Virus record (IMG/VR): IMGVR_UViG_3300045116_000678
Location: 1-64,000 of that record
DNA length: 64,000 bases
Direction: 5' to 3' (one strand)
Source of the DNA: a virus
This document shows positions 41,907 to 49,450 of this stretch, piece after piece (positions within the stretch are counted from its first letter, which is position 1; every line of letters starts with the position of its first letter). The notes under the pieces are model-generated. The model saw only the letters and a list, made by a program, of their open reading frames with translations. It was not told where the DNA came from and ran no database searches. Made by a program: the position numbers and the translations under genes.

Positions 41907-42429
41907 GCGCGAAGTCTCCAGCGTTGGCGGCCGCCTTCACAGCCCTACAGGGGGTGCCGAACAGCTGCCCCTGCTCCGGGTCGACCTTCTCGGCAAGGGC
42001 CTGCACCTGGCGGCGCAGTCGGAGGATCTCCTGCGCTTGCTCCGCGGCGATGGTGGCCATGTTGCGGCCCGTCTCGATCGCGGCAGCCTGCGCGGCGGCG
42101 CCGGCCTGCAGGTTGGCCAGCATGCGGTCCTCCCGCGGCGTCAGGTTCAGCACCTCGTCGCCGATTTCGAGCTTCACCATGCCATCCGGCATGACGGTCT
42201 TGCTCATCGGCCGCGCCGGCGGGTGCCGCGGTGCCGGCACGTAGACGCCGCGCTGCACCCGCAGGATGGCTCCATCGTCGGCCAGGGTGCCGAGGCGGTC
42301 ATCGATCACCGTGAGCTTGAGTCCAGTGAGCCCGGCGAGCGTCTCCCGGGTCACGATCTGTTCCTGGGCGTGCAGATCCTGCACGGCCTCCATAACCAGG
42401 GCGGTGGTCGATTTGCGGGTGTCAGCCAT
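41884..42429 (-). CDS. Winged-helix protein, candidate late-gene regulator
   Basis: ATG 42429 follows AGGAGAGAACG; the open frame upstream is rejected. The 181-residue product has an N-terminal winged-helix region (VTRETLAGLTGLKLTVIDDR, then LRVQRGVYVP), a middle beta part, and a C-terminal coiled coil (QAQEILRLRRQVQALAEK). It is the last protein gene before the tRNAs and the late genes, where lambda has Q. A copy of the late motif lies in its own 3' end. A role as activator of the late motif is inference from position and fold. Confidence 0.6.
   Translation of the reverse strand: MADTRKSTTALVMEAVQDLHAQEQIVTRETLAGLTGLKLTVIDDRLGTLADDGAILRVQRGVYVPAPRHPPARPMSKTVMPDGMVKLEIGDEVLNLTPREDRMLANLQAGAAAQAAAIETGRNMATIAAEQAQEILRLRRQVQALAEKVDPEQGQLFGTPCRAVKAAANAGDFAPRASSVG
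41939..41953 (-). promoter_or_regulatory. Late motif copy 9 (CCCCTGTAGGGCTGT)
   Basis: The core is intact but the TTCG tail is changed. It lies in the 3' end of the winged-helix gene, 33 bases before the CAT tRNA, and could drive the tRNAs. Confidence 0.5.
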
Positions 42430-42967
42430 CGTTCTCTCCTCGTTGAATCCTGTCCAGTGCCCACTGGGCGGCGTTCCGGTCCCGAGCGGGGCGCTCGGGG
42501 TCGTTCGCGATCTTGTGCCACACGCCCCGCTGGCGCGCGTGTGCCTCCTCGAAGGCCTGCGCCTTCTGCTCGAGCGTTGCGTTGTAGCTGCTGTCCAGCC
42601 AGGTGTGGCAACGCGCGCAGGCCCACACGCTGTACTGGTCGTCAGCCTTCCGGGCGCCTGCCTTGCCGTGAACCTGCAGGTTCGAGTGCGCGGCAACAGT
42701 GGTCTGACGGTCGTCGTTGCACACCCCAGGAACGCGCAGCAGGCAAGGCGCGTCGCGCGCAAGGTGGAGCAGCGCGCGGTTTCGCTGGGCCTCCGTCTTG
42801 GGCAGCGCACCTGCGAAGTCGCCGTCGTTGATCGCCACCATGCGCACGATGCGGCCGGGCACGGCGGCAATAGCTATCATTTTCATAGCTGACCGATCAG
42901 GCCGGGCGGGCGCCGCGGGCTGATTCCGCTTCCACTCCGACCGCCGCAGCGGAGCACTGCGCTTCAT
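42422..42967 (-). CDS. YbcO/DUF1364-like nuclease
   Basis: The 181-residue protein has the DUF1364 (YbcO) signature: LARDAPCLLRVPGVCNDDRQ, TTVAAHSNLQVHGKAGARKA and YSVWACARCHTWLDSS, i.e. Cys and His residues of an HNH-like metal-binding nuclease. In lambdoid phages such proteins belong to the nin region and take part in recombination. The C-terminal 50 residues form a charged helix. It overlaps both neighbours by four to eight bases. Confidence 0.8.
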   Translation of the reverse strand: MKRSAPLRRSEWKRNQPAAPARPDRSAMKMIAIAAVPGRIVRMVAINDGDFAGALPKTEAQRNRALLHLARDAPCLLRVPGVCNDDRQTTVAAHSNLQVHGKAGARKADDQYSVWACARCHTWLDSSYNATLEQKAQAFEEAHARQRGVWHKIANDPERPARDRNAAQWALDRIQRGENDG

Positions 42968-44742
42968 GCTGGCAGTGCCTCCAGGCCTTCCGGTGCGATG
43001 TCGGCCACCTGCTCTTCGGCGGGCGGCGCCACGCCGCGCTTGACCAGGAACTCGCGAGCAAGGCGGCGCAGGTGCCCTTCCCCGGTCTCGATGCGCTCAG
43101 CGAGCGCCGTGTCCGGGTTCCGCACGTTCTCGATCTGCTCCCGCTTCACGCCGAGCACCTCGGCCATGATCGGGTCGGCGCCGCTGTCCGACAGCAGGAA
43201 GTACGCGGCGCAGTGGTCTTCCTGCCCGTCGCGGTGCAGCCGGCCCATGCACTGCTCGTGCACCCCCGGACTCCAGTCGAGCTCGCCGAAGACGGCGATG
43301 CGCGCGTAGCCCTGCAACCCGTCGACGCCGGCGCCGGAGCGCAGCGACATCATCAGGACGCGCGACTCGCCGGACAGGAACTGCCGCACCGCCTCATCCT
43401 TCTGGGCGGCCGACTCGCTGCCTGTGTACAGCACTGGCTCGTACTCGGCCAGCGCTTCGGCCCAGATGTCATAGACGGCGCGGTGCCAGCCGAACAGGAC
43501 GACGGGCTCGCCGCTCTCCAGCAGCAGCTTCACGAACTCGGCCACGTACGGCGCCTTCGCGATGCCGGTGGCCTGGCGCATCAGGGCATCGAACTCGCCC
43601 GCGGCCTGCATCTTCTGGCCGCGGTGCGACTCGCCGGCCTGCAGCACGATGCGCGCGAGCGCCACAGCGTCGCTCTTCAGGGCCTCCAGCGCCTTCTCGT
43701 CGGCGTCGATCTCGTGGATGATCTTCTCCAGCGGCGGGAGCTCGCGGCCGACGTCGGCGCGCGTGCGGCGCAGCATCAGGCCCTCGCGCCGCAGGTAGGC
43801 GCCGAATTCCTTGGCGTCGTCCAGGCGCGAGTTTCCGCCGGGCGCCGGCGCGCACCATTCGCGGATGAACTCGTCGTGCTCGCCAAGTGCGCCCGGGCAC
43901 ACCACGTCCAGCACGTTGAAGAACTCGCTGCCGTAGTTGTAGATGGGGGTGGCGCTCAGGACGATGCGCTTCTTCGCCCGCTCGGCCACGTATTTGCACG
44001 CGATGTAGATGGCGCTGCCGCTGCTGCGAAGCTGCTGCCCCTCATCGAACACCACGAACTGCACCTTGCCGGCCAGCTCGTCCGCCCAGCCACGCAGCTT
44101 GTGGTAGCTGGTGACGATCACGTCGGGGAGCATCGGCGGCAGCAGTTCTTGCTGCGCGGCGGGTTGCTTGCCTCGACCCTTGGGCGTCAGGTCGTAGGGC
44201 GTGCCCTTCTTCAGGATGTGCACGTTGAGGTGCGGCGCGAAGCGCTGCAGCATCTTCTTCCACTGGCGCGGCAGGTGCGCCGGGCATACGACCAGCGCAG
44301 GAAGGCGCCCCGGCTGGACAATCGCGGCGATCGCCGACACGGTCTTGCCCAAGCCGACGTCGTCGGCCAGGATGTAGCCGTCACGGACGTCGAGCATCTG
44401 CGCCGCCAGGACCTGGTATTCCCGTGCGGGCTCGGCCAGCGGCAGCGCCGGCGCGGCGACATAGCCAGCGAGCAGCTCGGCCAGGGCCTTCTCCGCCGCC
44501 TTGTGACGCTCGGTCAGGCCCGCGAGGATGTCTGGCCGGTCGACCTCCATCGGGAACCGGTCCAGAAACCACGCCAGCTCCCGCGTGTTCTCCGCGGATG
44601 CCGACAGGTGGATGTGCTCGCCGGCCACCTGGGGCGCGCGCGGGAATACGCGCTTCAGGCGCGTGCGCACGTGCGGCTCGCAGGTGATGCGCCACCGCTC
44701 AAGGGCGGGGACGTAGGTCACGGTGCCATAGGTCTTGCTCAA
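42964..44742 (-). CDS. SNF2-type helicase
   Basis: No ATG is available; TTG 44742 overlaps the stop of the nuclease gene (TTGA) and has GAGGGG upstream. The 592-residue protein shows SNF2/DEAD motifs: ILADDVGLGKTVSAIAA (I), VVCPAHLPRQWKKML (Ia), VVFDEGQQL (II), IVLSATPIYN (III), VVLFGWHRAVYD (IV) and CMGRLHRDGQ (VI). It should translocate on double-stranded DNA. The neighbouring nuclease, NinB-like and RusA-like genes suggest a role in replication-coupled recombination. Confidence 0.85.
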   Translation of the reverse strand: MSKTYGTVTYVPALERWRITCEPHVRTRLKRVFPRAPQVAGEHIHLSASAENTRELAWFLDRFPMEVDRPDILAGLTERHKAAEKALAELLAGYVAAPALPLAEPAREYQVLAAQMLDVRDGYILADDVGLGKTVSAIAAIVQPGRLPALVVCPAHLPRQWKKMLQRFAPHLNVHILKKGTPYDLTPKGRGKQPAAQQELLPPMLPDVIVTSYHKLRGWADELAGKVQFVVFDEGQQLRSSGSAIYIACKYVAERAKKRIVLSATPIYNYGSEFFNVLDVVCPGALGEHDEFIREWCAPAPGGNSRLDDAKEFGAYLRREGLMLRRTRADVGRELPPLEKIIHEIDADEKALEALKSDAVALARIVLQAGESHRGQKMQAAGEFDALMRQATGIAKAPYVAEFVKLLLESGEPVVLFGWHRAVYDIWAEALAEYEPVLYTGSESAAQKDEAVRQFLSGESRVLMMSLRSGAGVDGLQGYARIAVFGELDWSPGVHEQCMGRLHRDGQEDHCAAYFLLSDSGADPIMAEVLGVKREQIENVRNPDTALAERIETGEGHLRRLAREFLVKRGVAPPAEEQVADIAPEGLEALPA

Positions 44743-45128
44743 AATGCTGCCCCTCTGAGGTGGAGTACCTGAATCTGCTTGTCGTTCTCTTTCGAGACGT
44801 ACCGAGGAGCCGTACGGCCCCAGTGGCGCGCGGCGACCAGCACCACGGCCGAGACGTCGTCGCGCTTGAGGTACCTCGCGCACTGGCCGAGCGCCTGGCT
44901 CAATGACCCCTTGGTCTTGGCCTCGATGACGATGCCGGTCGGCAACAGGAAGTCGAAGCGGTCGTCAGGGCCTGCCACGAACTCGTGTTGGAACTCCAGG
45001 CCGGCTTCGGTGAGCACCTTGCTGATGCCGCTGTGGAGATCGACCTCGTCCGCAAAGCGGTAGGCGAAGCGCGGCAGTTCTTGCGTCACGCGGCGCAGCA
45101 CGAGAGGATTGGGCTTCAAGGCGGTCAC
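44739..45128 (-). CDS. PD-(D/E)XK nuclease-like protein
   Basis: A 129-residue protein with the compact nuclease core: FVAGPDDRFDFLLPTGIVIE and AKTK, in which D59 and E69-A70-K71 fit the D...ExK motif, preceded by helix E49. A helix after the core (LSQALGQCARYLKRD) and a last strand (VSAVVLVAAR) complete the fold. It is coupled to the SNF2 helicase gene; helicase-nuclease pairs of this type are known in phages. Possible jobs are flap or junction cleavage. Confidence 0.75.
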   Translation of the reverse strand: MTALKPNPLVLRRVTQELPRFAYRFADEVDLHSGISKVLTEAGLEFQHEFVAGPDDRFDFLLPTGIVIEAKTKGSLSQALGQCARYLKRDDVSAVVLVAARHWGRTAPRYVSKENDKQIQVLHLRGAAF

Positions 45129-45619
45129 GCGAACACCCCCAGGATCTCGCCTGTCTCAGGGTCCACCTGCACGCGCTCCCAGTCCTCGTAGGTCATGAAG
45201 GTGACGCCGAGCTCCGTGGCGGCGAATGCCGTGACGCGCTCGATCAGGTCGCTGTAGCCCTTCACGCCCAGGTCCTCGGTGCTCACGCGCAGGCGCCGAC
45301 GCACCTTCTTGCCCGTCAACGGGTTCCGGGTCGTGAGGGTCTTGAAGCCCAGGTAGGTGGCGCGGAAGTGCTCCTTCCAGACCTCCATGGAGAACTGCTG
45401 GCCATGCGGCCGCGCCTGGGCGGCGATCGTGCGCAGCACCAGCCCGTGGTAGTACTTCCGCTGGCGATCGGTCTTGGCATCCTCGTGCAGCCGCACCTCG
45501 AGTTCCAGCGCGTGGCCGGCCTCCCACTGCTTCTTGCAGAATGGGGCCAGGGACTGGTTGAGGCTCTGCCGAGCCTGCTCGGCGTCGCGCCAGACCAGAT
45601 GAAGCGCACTGCCGGCCAT
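45125..45619 (-). CDS. ninB: NinB-like recombination protein
   Basis: ATG 45619 overlaps the upstream stop (TGATG). The 164-residue product resembles lambda NinB (Orf), which binds single-stranded DNA and assists recombination: LRLHEDAKTDRQRKYYHGLV-type segment, ATYLGFKTLTTRNPLTGKKV and the C-terminal FAATELGVTFMTYEDW. The context of RusA-like and YbcO-like genes supports a nin-type region. The open frame to 45697 overlaps the upstream gene and is rejected. Confidence 0.8.
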   Translation of the reverse strand: MAGSALHLVWRDAEQARQSLNQSLAPFCKKQWEAGHALELEVRLHEDAKTDRQRKYYHGLVLRTIAAQARPHGQQFSMEVWKEHFRATYLGFKTLTTRNPLTGKKVRRRLRVSTEDLGVKGYSDLIERVTAFAATELGVTFMTYEDWERVQVDPETGEILGVFA

Positions 45620-45996
45620 CAGCCCTCCCCTCCAGCGTCCACCTGCACCTCGACCGCCCACTGTCCGGCGCGGCCCTGCCGCTGGGCGTACTGCCATTCG
45701 ATGGAAGGATCCGCGTCATCGCGGCCCAGCCAGTGCGCCACGGCGTCCACGGGTGCCTTCAGTGCGCCGCGCAGGTTGTCGTGCTCATCGAGCGGCTGCC
45801 AGGTGCCCGTGGCGCCGGGCGGCGATACGCGCGTCATCAGGACGCGCACGGGCCCCGCTGGCGGGGTGCGCGTCGCCAGCGCCCAGGCGATCGCCGCGCG
45901 CTCTGCCTTGACGCGGCGGTGCCGCACCATGTGATGCTCGCGGGCGTTCTGCCCGTTGGTCGTGCGCAGGGGCACCCTGATGGAGATCGGCGTCAT
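45619..45996 (-). CDS. RusA-like Holliday-junction resolvase
   Basis: ATG 45996 overlaps the upstream stop (ATGA). In the 125-residue protein, LDEHDNLRGALKAPVDAVAH followed by WLGRDDADPSIEWQYAQRQG matches the RusA pattern D-x-D-N...K...D...DD, whose Asp residues bind the catalytic Mg2+. A basic N-terminal part (VRHRRVKAERAAIAWAL) precedes. RusA cuts Holliday junctions in the nin region of lambdoid phages. Length agrees with the family (about 120). Confidence 0.75.
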   Translation of the reverse strand: MTPISIRVPLRTTNGQNAREHHMVRHRRVKAERAAIAWALATRTPPAGPVRVLMTRVSPPGATGTWQPLDEHDNLRGALKAPVDAVAHWLGRDDADPSIEWQYAQRQGRAGQWAVEVQVDAGGEG

Positions 45997-46283
45997 GCGT
46001 CGGCTGAAAAATGGCGCGGCCTGCGTGCACGGCGGCCGCTGGCCAGCGCGGGCACCTTGCTTGCCGGCTCGGTGAAGGGTTCCGGAACGGCGATGCCGCA
46101 GTCGGCGAGTGCCGCATCCAGGTCCTGCAGCAGCCCACCGAAGTACTCCGGGCACTCGGTCTGCAGCTGGTCGGCTCGCCAGCGGGCGTAGCCGGCGTCC
46201 AGCTCAGCGAACCAGGTGAGGTGCTGCAACTGCGCCGCGCGGGCCGCGGCGGGGTCGATCACTTCAGCTCGCGACACGGTCAT
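45993..46283 (-). CDS. Hypothetical protein
   Basis: A 96-residue protein from ATG 46283, overlapping its neighbours by four bases each. It is helical at the start (AARAAQLQHLTWFAELDAGY) and in the middle (EYFGGLLQDLDAALADCG) with a basic C-terminus. It belongs to the tightly packed leftward operon. The function is unknown. Confidence 0.55.
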   Translation of the reverse strand: MTVSRAEVIDPAAARAAQLQHLTWFAELDAGYARWRADQLQTECPEYFGGLLQDLDAALADCGIAVPEPFTEPASKVPALASGRRARRPRHFSADA

Positions 46284-46732
46284 GCTGCGACGGCCTCCAG
46301 CAACCCTTCGAAGTCGTGCCAGCGGACGTCGCCGCGGCGCAACTTCAGGTCGAGCTCGCAAGCCGCGTCGATCACGCTGCGGCGCTGCAACGCGGGCAGC
46401 AGCCGCTCGCAGGCGTCAAGGCCGGCGGCGATCGATGCGCGCCGCTCGGGCGTGATGGTGGCCACCTCGGCCTGCTCGTAGAGGGCGTTCGCCGCGCCGC
46501 GAAGGATCCGCAGCTCGGGCTGCTCGTGATCGACGCCATCCCGCACGGCCGCGCCGAGGATCACCCAGAAGATGCGTCCGGCGGCGTTCACGAAGGCGTG
46601 GCCGTCGTCGCCCATGATCGCGTGGATCTGCGCGCGCACGCCGTCGTCGCGCCAGTTCTTCTCGATGAGCGCGCGGGCGATGAGGCCGACGCCGGCCGGC
46701 GCACGCCCGAAGGTTCGAGCCTGGCGCTTCAT
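46280..46732 (-). CDS. Hypothetical helical protein
   Basis: ATG 46732 gives 150 residues. It is helical throughout (VGLIARALIEKNWRDDGVRA, ELRILRGAANALYEQAEVA, ERRASIAAGLDACERLLPAL). There is no membrane or signal segment. It is found beside resolvase and NinB-like genes, so a role in DNA metabolism is possible but not shown. Confidence 0.55.
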   Translation of the reverse strand: MKRQARTFGRAPAGVGLIARALIEKNWRDDGVRAQIHAIMGDDGHAFVNAAGRIFWVILGAAVRDGVDHEQPELRILRGAANALYEQAEVATITPERRASIAAGLDACERLLPALQRRSVIDAACELDLKLRRGDVRWHDFEGLLEAVAA

Positions 46733-46902
46733 ATGCGGGCTCCCCGCCGGGGCAGGCCTGCAAAGGTCGTGGCGCGTTTGCGCGGCCGCACTGCGTGCGT
46801 CAGGTCGCCCGTGGTCTGCAGCGCGGTGATGATGGCGTGCTCCGGCACGTAGCGCCCGCGGCGCACGGCGTTCAGCAGCTGGTTGGCCTGTTGGCGGGTC
46901 AT
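46729..46902 (-). CDS. Small hypothetical protein (57 residues)
   Basis: ATG 46902 overlaps the upstream stop (ATGA), which identifies it as a coupled gene. The product is basic (QQANQLLNAVRRGRYVPEHA, then PRKRATTFAGLPRRG) and may bind nucleic acid. No family is known. Confidence 0.55.
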   Translation of the reverse strand: MTRQQANQLLNAVRRGRYVPEHAIITALQTTGDLTHAVRPRKRATTFAGLPRRGARI

Positions 46903-47117
46903 GCTGTCTCGGGTTCGGGGTGGAAGGCGGTGTCGTTGGCGGCGGCCGCTGCGGCGAAGTGCTCGGCACACACGGCCAGCCGGGCGCGGTGCATGTCGGC
47001 GTAGCGCGCGAGGTGGGCGCGGCCCTCTGCGGGCAGCACCGCGCGAGCGACGTTGTTGGCCGTCATCAGTTCGCGCTGGGCATCCACGGCCATGGCCGCC
47101 ACGTCGGTGAGCTTCAT
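46899..47117 (-). CDS. Small hypothetical protein (72 residues)
   Basis: From ATG 47117, overlapping the end of the replication gene by four bases. It is Ala-rich and helical (AAMAVDAQRELMTANNVARA, LARYADMHRARLAVCAEHFA). The operon position directly after the replication protein is often taken by small replication accessories. The function is unknown. Confidence 0.5.
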   Translation of the reverse strand: MKLTDVAAMAVDAQRELMTANNVARAVLPAEGRAHLARYADMHRARLAVCAEHFAAAAAANDTAFHPEPETA

Positions 47118-48055
47118 GCGGGTACTCCTTGGCGTTGTTCCACCGCCTGCCGCACACGGGCCGTGTACTGGGCGAAGGTCTCGCGGTTGGCGCTGAGGTC
47201 GTGCTCGTTCCAGCGACCCAGGCCGAGCTCGTCACCCTTGGCCTCGATGCTGGTGCGCGTGTCGTCCCAGGGCTTCTGCGGCATGCCGGCGCCGGCGGCG
47301 ATGGCTGTGGCCTCGCCCAACTGCCGCTTCACGATGCCCAGCAGGTAGGCCATGCCCTTCGGCGGCGTGGCCTTCACGCACGTCTCGGCGGCGGCCTCGA
47401 ACACCTCCACCGGCACGCCCTTGTCGATGAGGGCCTGCAGCTCGGGATGGCTCGGGTTCACGCCGGTGACGCCCTTGGCCTTGATCGCCCGGCAGATCTC
47501 TCCGGCTTTCGTCGGCGTAGCCGAAACACCCCCACCCAGCGGCGGTAGATCTTTGTGGGGGGTATCTACTTGGGTATTGGTTCCGGTTCCGGTTCCGGTT
47601 CCGGTGTCGGGCACCCCGGGTGACTCCGGCTGGTGTCCTGTCGTTGTCCCGCGGGACACGGGCGGGACGGCGGCAGGCTTCCCACGGTTTCGGCTGCGGC
47701 GTTCCGACTCCTTCCGGCGGTACGCCAGCATCTCGTGCACGCGCTCCGCGAGGGTGTCGTGATAGAGGCGGCCGTCCTCCGCCAGCCACCAGCCGCGCAT
47801 CATCACCTCGCGCATGGTGTTCCACGCCCTGACAGGGATGCGGCACTTCGCGCGGATGACGGCCTCGTCGTTCGGCAGCGAGCCGCACGGCACCTGCGTC
47901 CAGGCGACCATCCACATCATGAGCAGCGCGTGCTGCGCCATAGGGACTTCTGCCGCCAGATCCCAGGTGTCGGACTGCTCCACTCGCTCGTAGTCGAGTT
48001 CGAAGCGCCAGCCCTTCGCGCGGGTGTCAGCGGGATATGGAACGGGGCGCGTCAC
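47114..48055 (-). CDS. Replication initiation-like protein (DUF1376-type)
   Basis: GTG 48055 starts 313 residues. The N-terminal 125 residues resemble winged-helix DUF1376/primosomal proteins: TWDLAAEVPMAQHALLMMWM, VIRAKCRIPVRAWNTMREVM and DGRLYHDTLAERVHEMLAYR. A Pro/Thr/Gly linker then contains the repeat-coded TGTGTGTGT, followed by a helical C-terminal domain (QALIDKGVPVEVFEAAAETC). Its place in the leftward early operon corresponds to lambda O. The linker DNA carries candidate origin sequences. Confidence 0.7.
   Translation of the reverse strand: MTRPVPYPADTRAKGWRFELDYERVEQSDTWDLAAEVPMAQHALLMMWMVAWTQVPCGSLPNDEAVIRAKCRIPVRAWNTMREVMMRGWWLAEDGRLYHDTLAERVHEMLAYRRKESERRSRNRGKPAAVPPVSRGTTTGHQPESPGVPDTGTGTGTGTNTQVDTPHKDLPPLGGGVSATPTKAGEICRAIKAKGVTGVNPSHPELQALIDKGVPVEVFEAAAETCVKATPPKGMAYLLGIVKRQLGEATAIAAGAGMPQKPWDDTRTSIEAKGDELGLGRWNEHDLSANRETFAQYTARVRQAVEQRQGVPA
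47545..47602. repeat. Hexamer repeats and dyad, candidate replication origin
   Basis: Four tandem copies of GGTTCC (47579-47602) lie beside an inverted repeat GTAGAT/ATCTAC (47545-47550 and 47564-47569). Both are within the linker-coding part of the replication gene, as the lambda origin lies inside O. The hexamers are short for iterons and may only reflect a Gly-Thr repeat in the protein. Confidence 0.35.
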
Positions 48056-48056
48056 A

Positions 48057-48935
48057 TCAGTCCCCACAGAAGCACGGCAGGGCTTCCTGCTCTGGATCGA
48101 ACATATCCACTTGCTCGGTGGCGAAGCGCGCAAGTTCGGCGTAGCTCGGGCCGTCCTTCGTGAATCTGGCTGCCCGGCTCGACTTCGGCTCCTTGCTCTT
48201 AGTCTCGGCCTCCATACGGGCCCACCAGACGACCCGACCAGGTCGCTCGGCAATGAGGCTCAGTCGCTGCGCCGGAGGCTTGAGGAAGCAGAGGTCGCAG
48301 TTCCCGGCCAGCGTCCGCCCGTTTAGCGAAATCAGCTCAAGGTTGAAGGGCTGGGCCGCCCAGAACTCGCCTACGTCGCCAACGGCGATGCCGGCATCGG
48401 CCAGCGGGATGCACATCGTTTCCCTGGAGTTTTCGGTCGACGCTCCACGGTTTCTGATCTTGGCGACTCGGCGCTGCTCATCGGCGCGGATCCCGATGAA
48501 CTGGTCCCAGCCGTCTGCCAGGTCCCACCAACCGAGGGACTTCAGGTAGCGGTGCATCGTGCGGATCTTGAGTTCGACGGTGCAGAAGCGGGTGACCGGG
48601 TTGGGCAGGAAACTGCGTGCGCGGATGAGCGCCTCGAATGGCTCGCCATCACGGCTTGCGGTGTCGAAGTCCACCACCTCGAAGCGGTGCTCTCCCTCTG
48701 CGTGGCGGTACTCGAGCCAGACGATGGTGATGCCCCATCGCCGCCCGCATTCGCGGACGAATCGCAAGGTGGCCTCGTCCTCCCGGCCGGTGTTGGCGAA
48801 ACACACGATCAGCCACCGTTCGATGTCCTCGCGCGTGTTCGCCTGCAGCACCCGCCACAACATGTAGGCACTGGTGCGCCCGCCGCTAAAACTAAGGCAG
48901 GTGGGGCCGGTCAGCTTGAATGGGTCGAGACTCAA
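48057..48935 (-). CDS. PAPS reductase-like PP-loop enzyme
   Basis: TTG 48935 overlaps the upstream stop (TTGA) and has GGGGGAG five bases upstream; a GTG at 48962 is the alternative. The 292-residue protein has the PP-loop SFSGGRTSAYM (about 16-26), WLIVCFANTGREDEATLRFV, the RFCTVELKIRTM segment and near the C-terminus GNCDLCFLKP and CFCGD with paired Cys. Such phage PAPS-reductase-like proteins are related to ATP-pyrophosphatases including DndC. The substrate is unknown; with two methyltransferases and a cupin it may serve nucleic-acid modification. Confidence 0.75.
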   Translation of the reverse strand: MSLDPFKLTGPTCLSFSGGRTSAYMLWRVLQANTREDIERWLIVCFANTGREDEATLRFVRECGRRWGITIVWLEYRHAEGEHRFEVVDFDTASRDGEPFEALIRARSFLPNPVTRFCTVELKIRTMHRYLKSLGWWDLADGWDQFIGIRADEQRRVAKIRNRGASTENSRETMCIPLADAGIAVGDVGEFWAAQPFNLELISLNGRTLAGNCDLCFLKPPAQRLSLIAERPGRVVWWARMEAETKSKEPKSSRAARFTKDGPSYAELARFATEQVDMFDPEQEALPCFCGD

Positions 48936-49450
48936 GAAGGCTCCCCCAGATACTCGCGCCACGGCACAACAGTGCCGTCAACCTTGAACCCCCAGCCGCG
49001 CGAAGGGCCCCAGGTGAAAAAGAGCGTGTAGACGCCCTGTGGCGGCACGTAGTCGATCCGGTGGAACGTGTCGATGGACAGGGCCACGGTGTCGCCGGCC
49101 TTCCGGAGGCGCACACCGTCGAACTCCTCCCGGCGCTGCTCGCCATAGAAGTGCATCAGGATGCACGAGCGGGACGGCCACGGGTGGCCGTGCTCGTGTT
49201 CATCGTCGTCGGCGCGCAGGATCTTGTGGATGCGCATGCTTGGCAACTTGGGCCAGCGGGCTGGGGTCTGATCGCCGTTTTTGTCCTTGCCGTAGCCGTT
49301 GAAAAGCCAGTACCGCTCCATGTAGGTGCTGGAACCGTCGCGCGATGTGATGTGCGTATACGGCGTGCGCTGGGCGCGGCGGATCAAGTAGGCGGCCACC
49401 GGCCGGCGGGAGACGATGAAGGCGGCGCACCGCCAGAGAAGGGTTTTCAT
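48932..49450 (-). CDS. Cupin-like protein
   Basis: ATG 49450 overlaps the methyltransferase stop (ATGA). The 172-residue protein has a cupin pattern: HEHGHPWPSRSCILMHFYGE with several His, then AGDTVALSIDTFHRIDYVPP with another His on a strand, and a last strand VYTLFFTWGPSRGWGF. Cupins bind a metal and include dioxygenases. Its place in the modification gene cluster suggests a small-molecule or base-modifying role. Not proved. Confidence 0.6.
   Translation of the reverse strand: MKTLLWRCAAFIVSRRPVAAYLIRRAQRTPYTHITSRDGSSTYMERYWLFNGYGKDKNGDQTPARWPKLPSMRIHKILRADDDEHEHGHPWPSRSCILMHFYGEQRREEFDGVRLRKAGDTVALSIDTFHRIDYVPPQGVYTLFFTWGPSRGWGFKVDGTVVPWREYLGEPS

Noticed and set aside
42430-42870. N-terminal extension of the winged-helix protein
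   Set aside because: It overlaps the YbcO-like gene in another frame, and ATG 42429 has a strong ribosome site.
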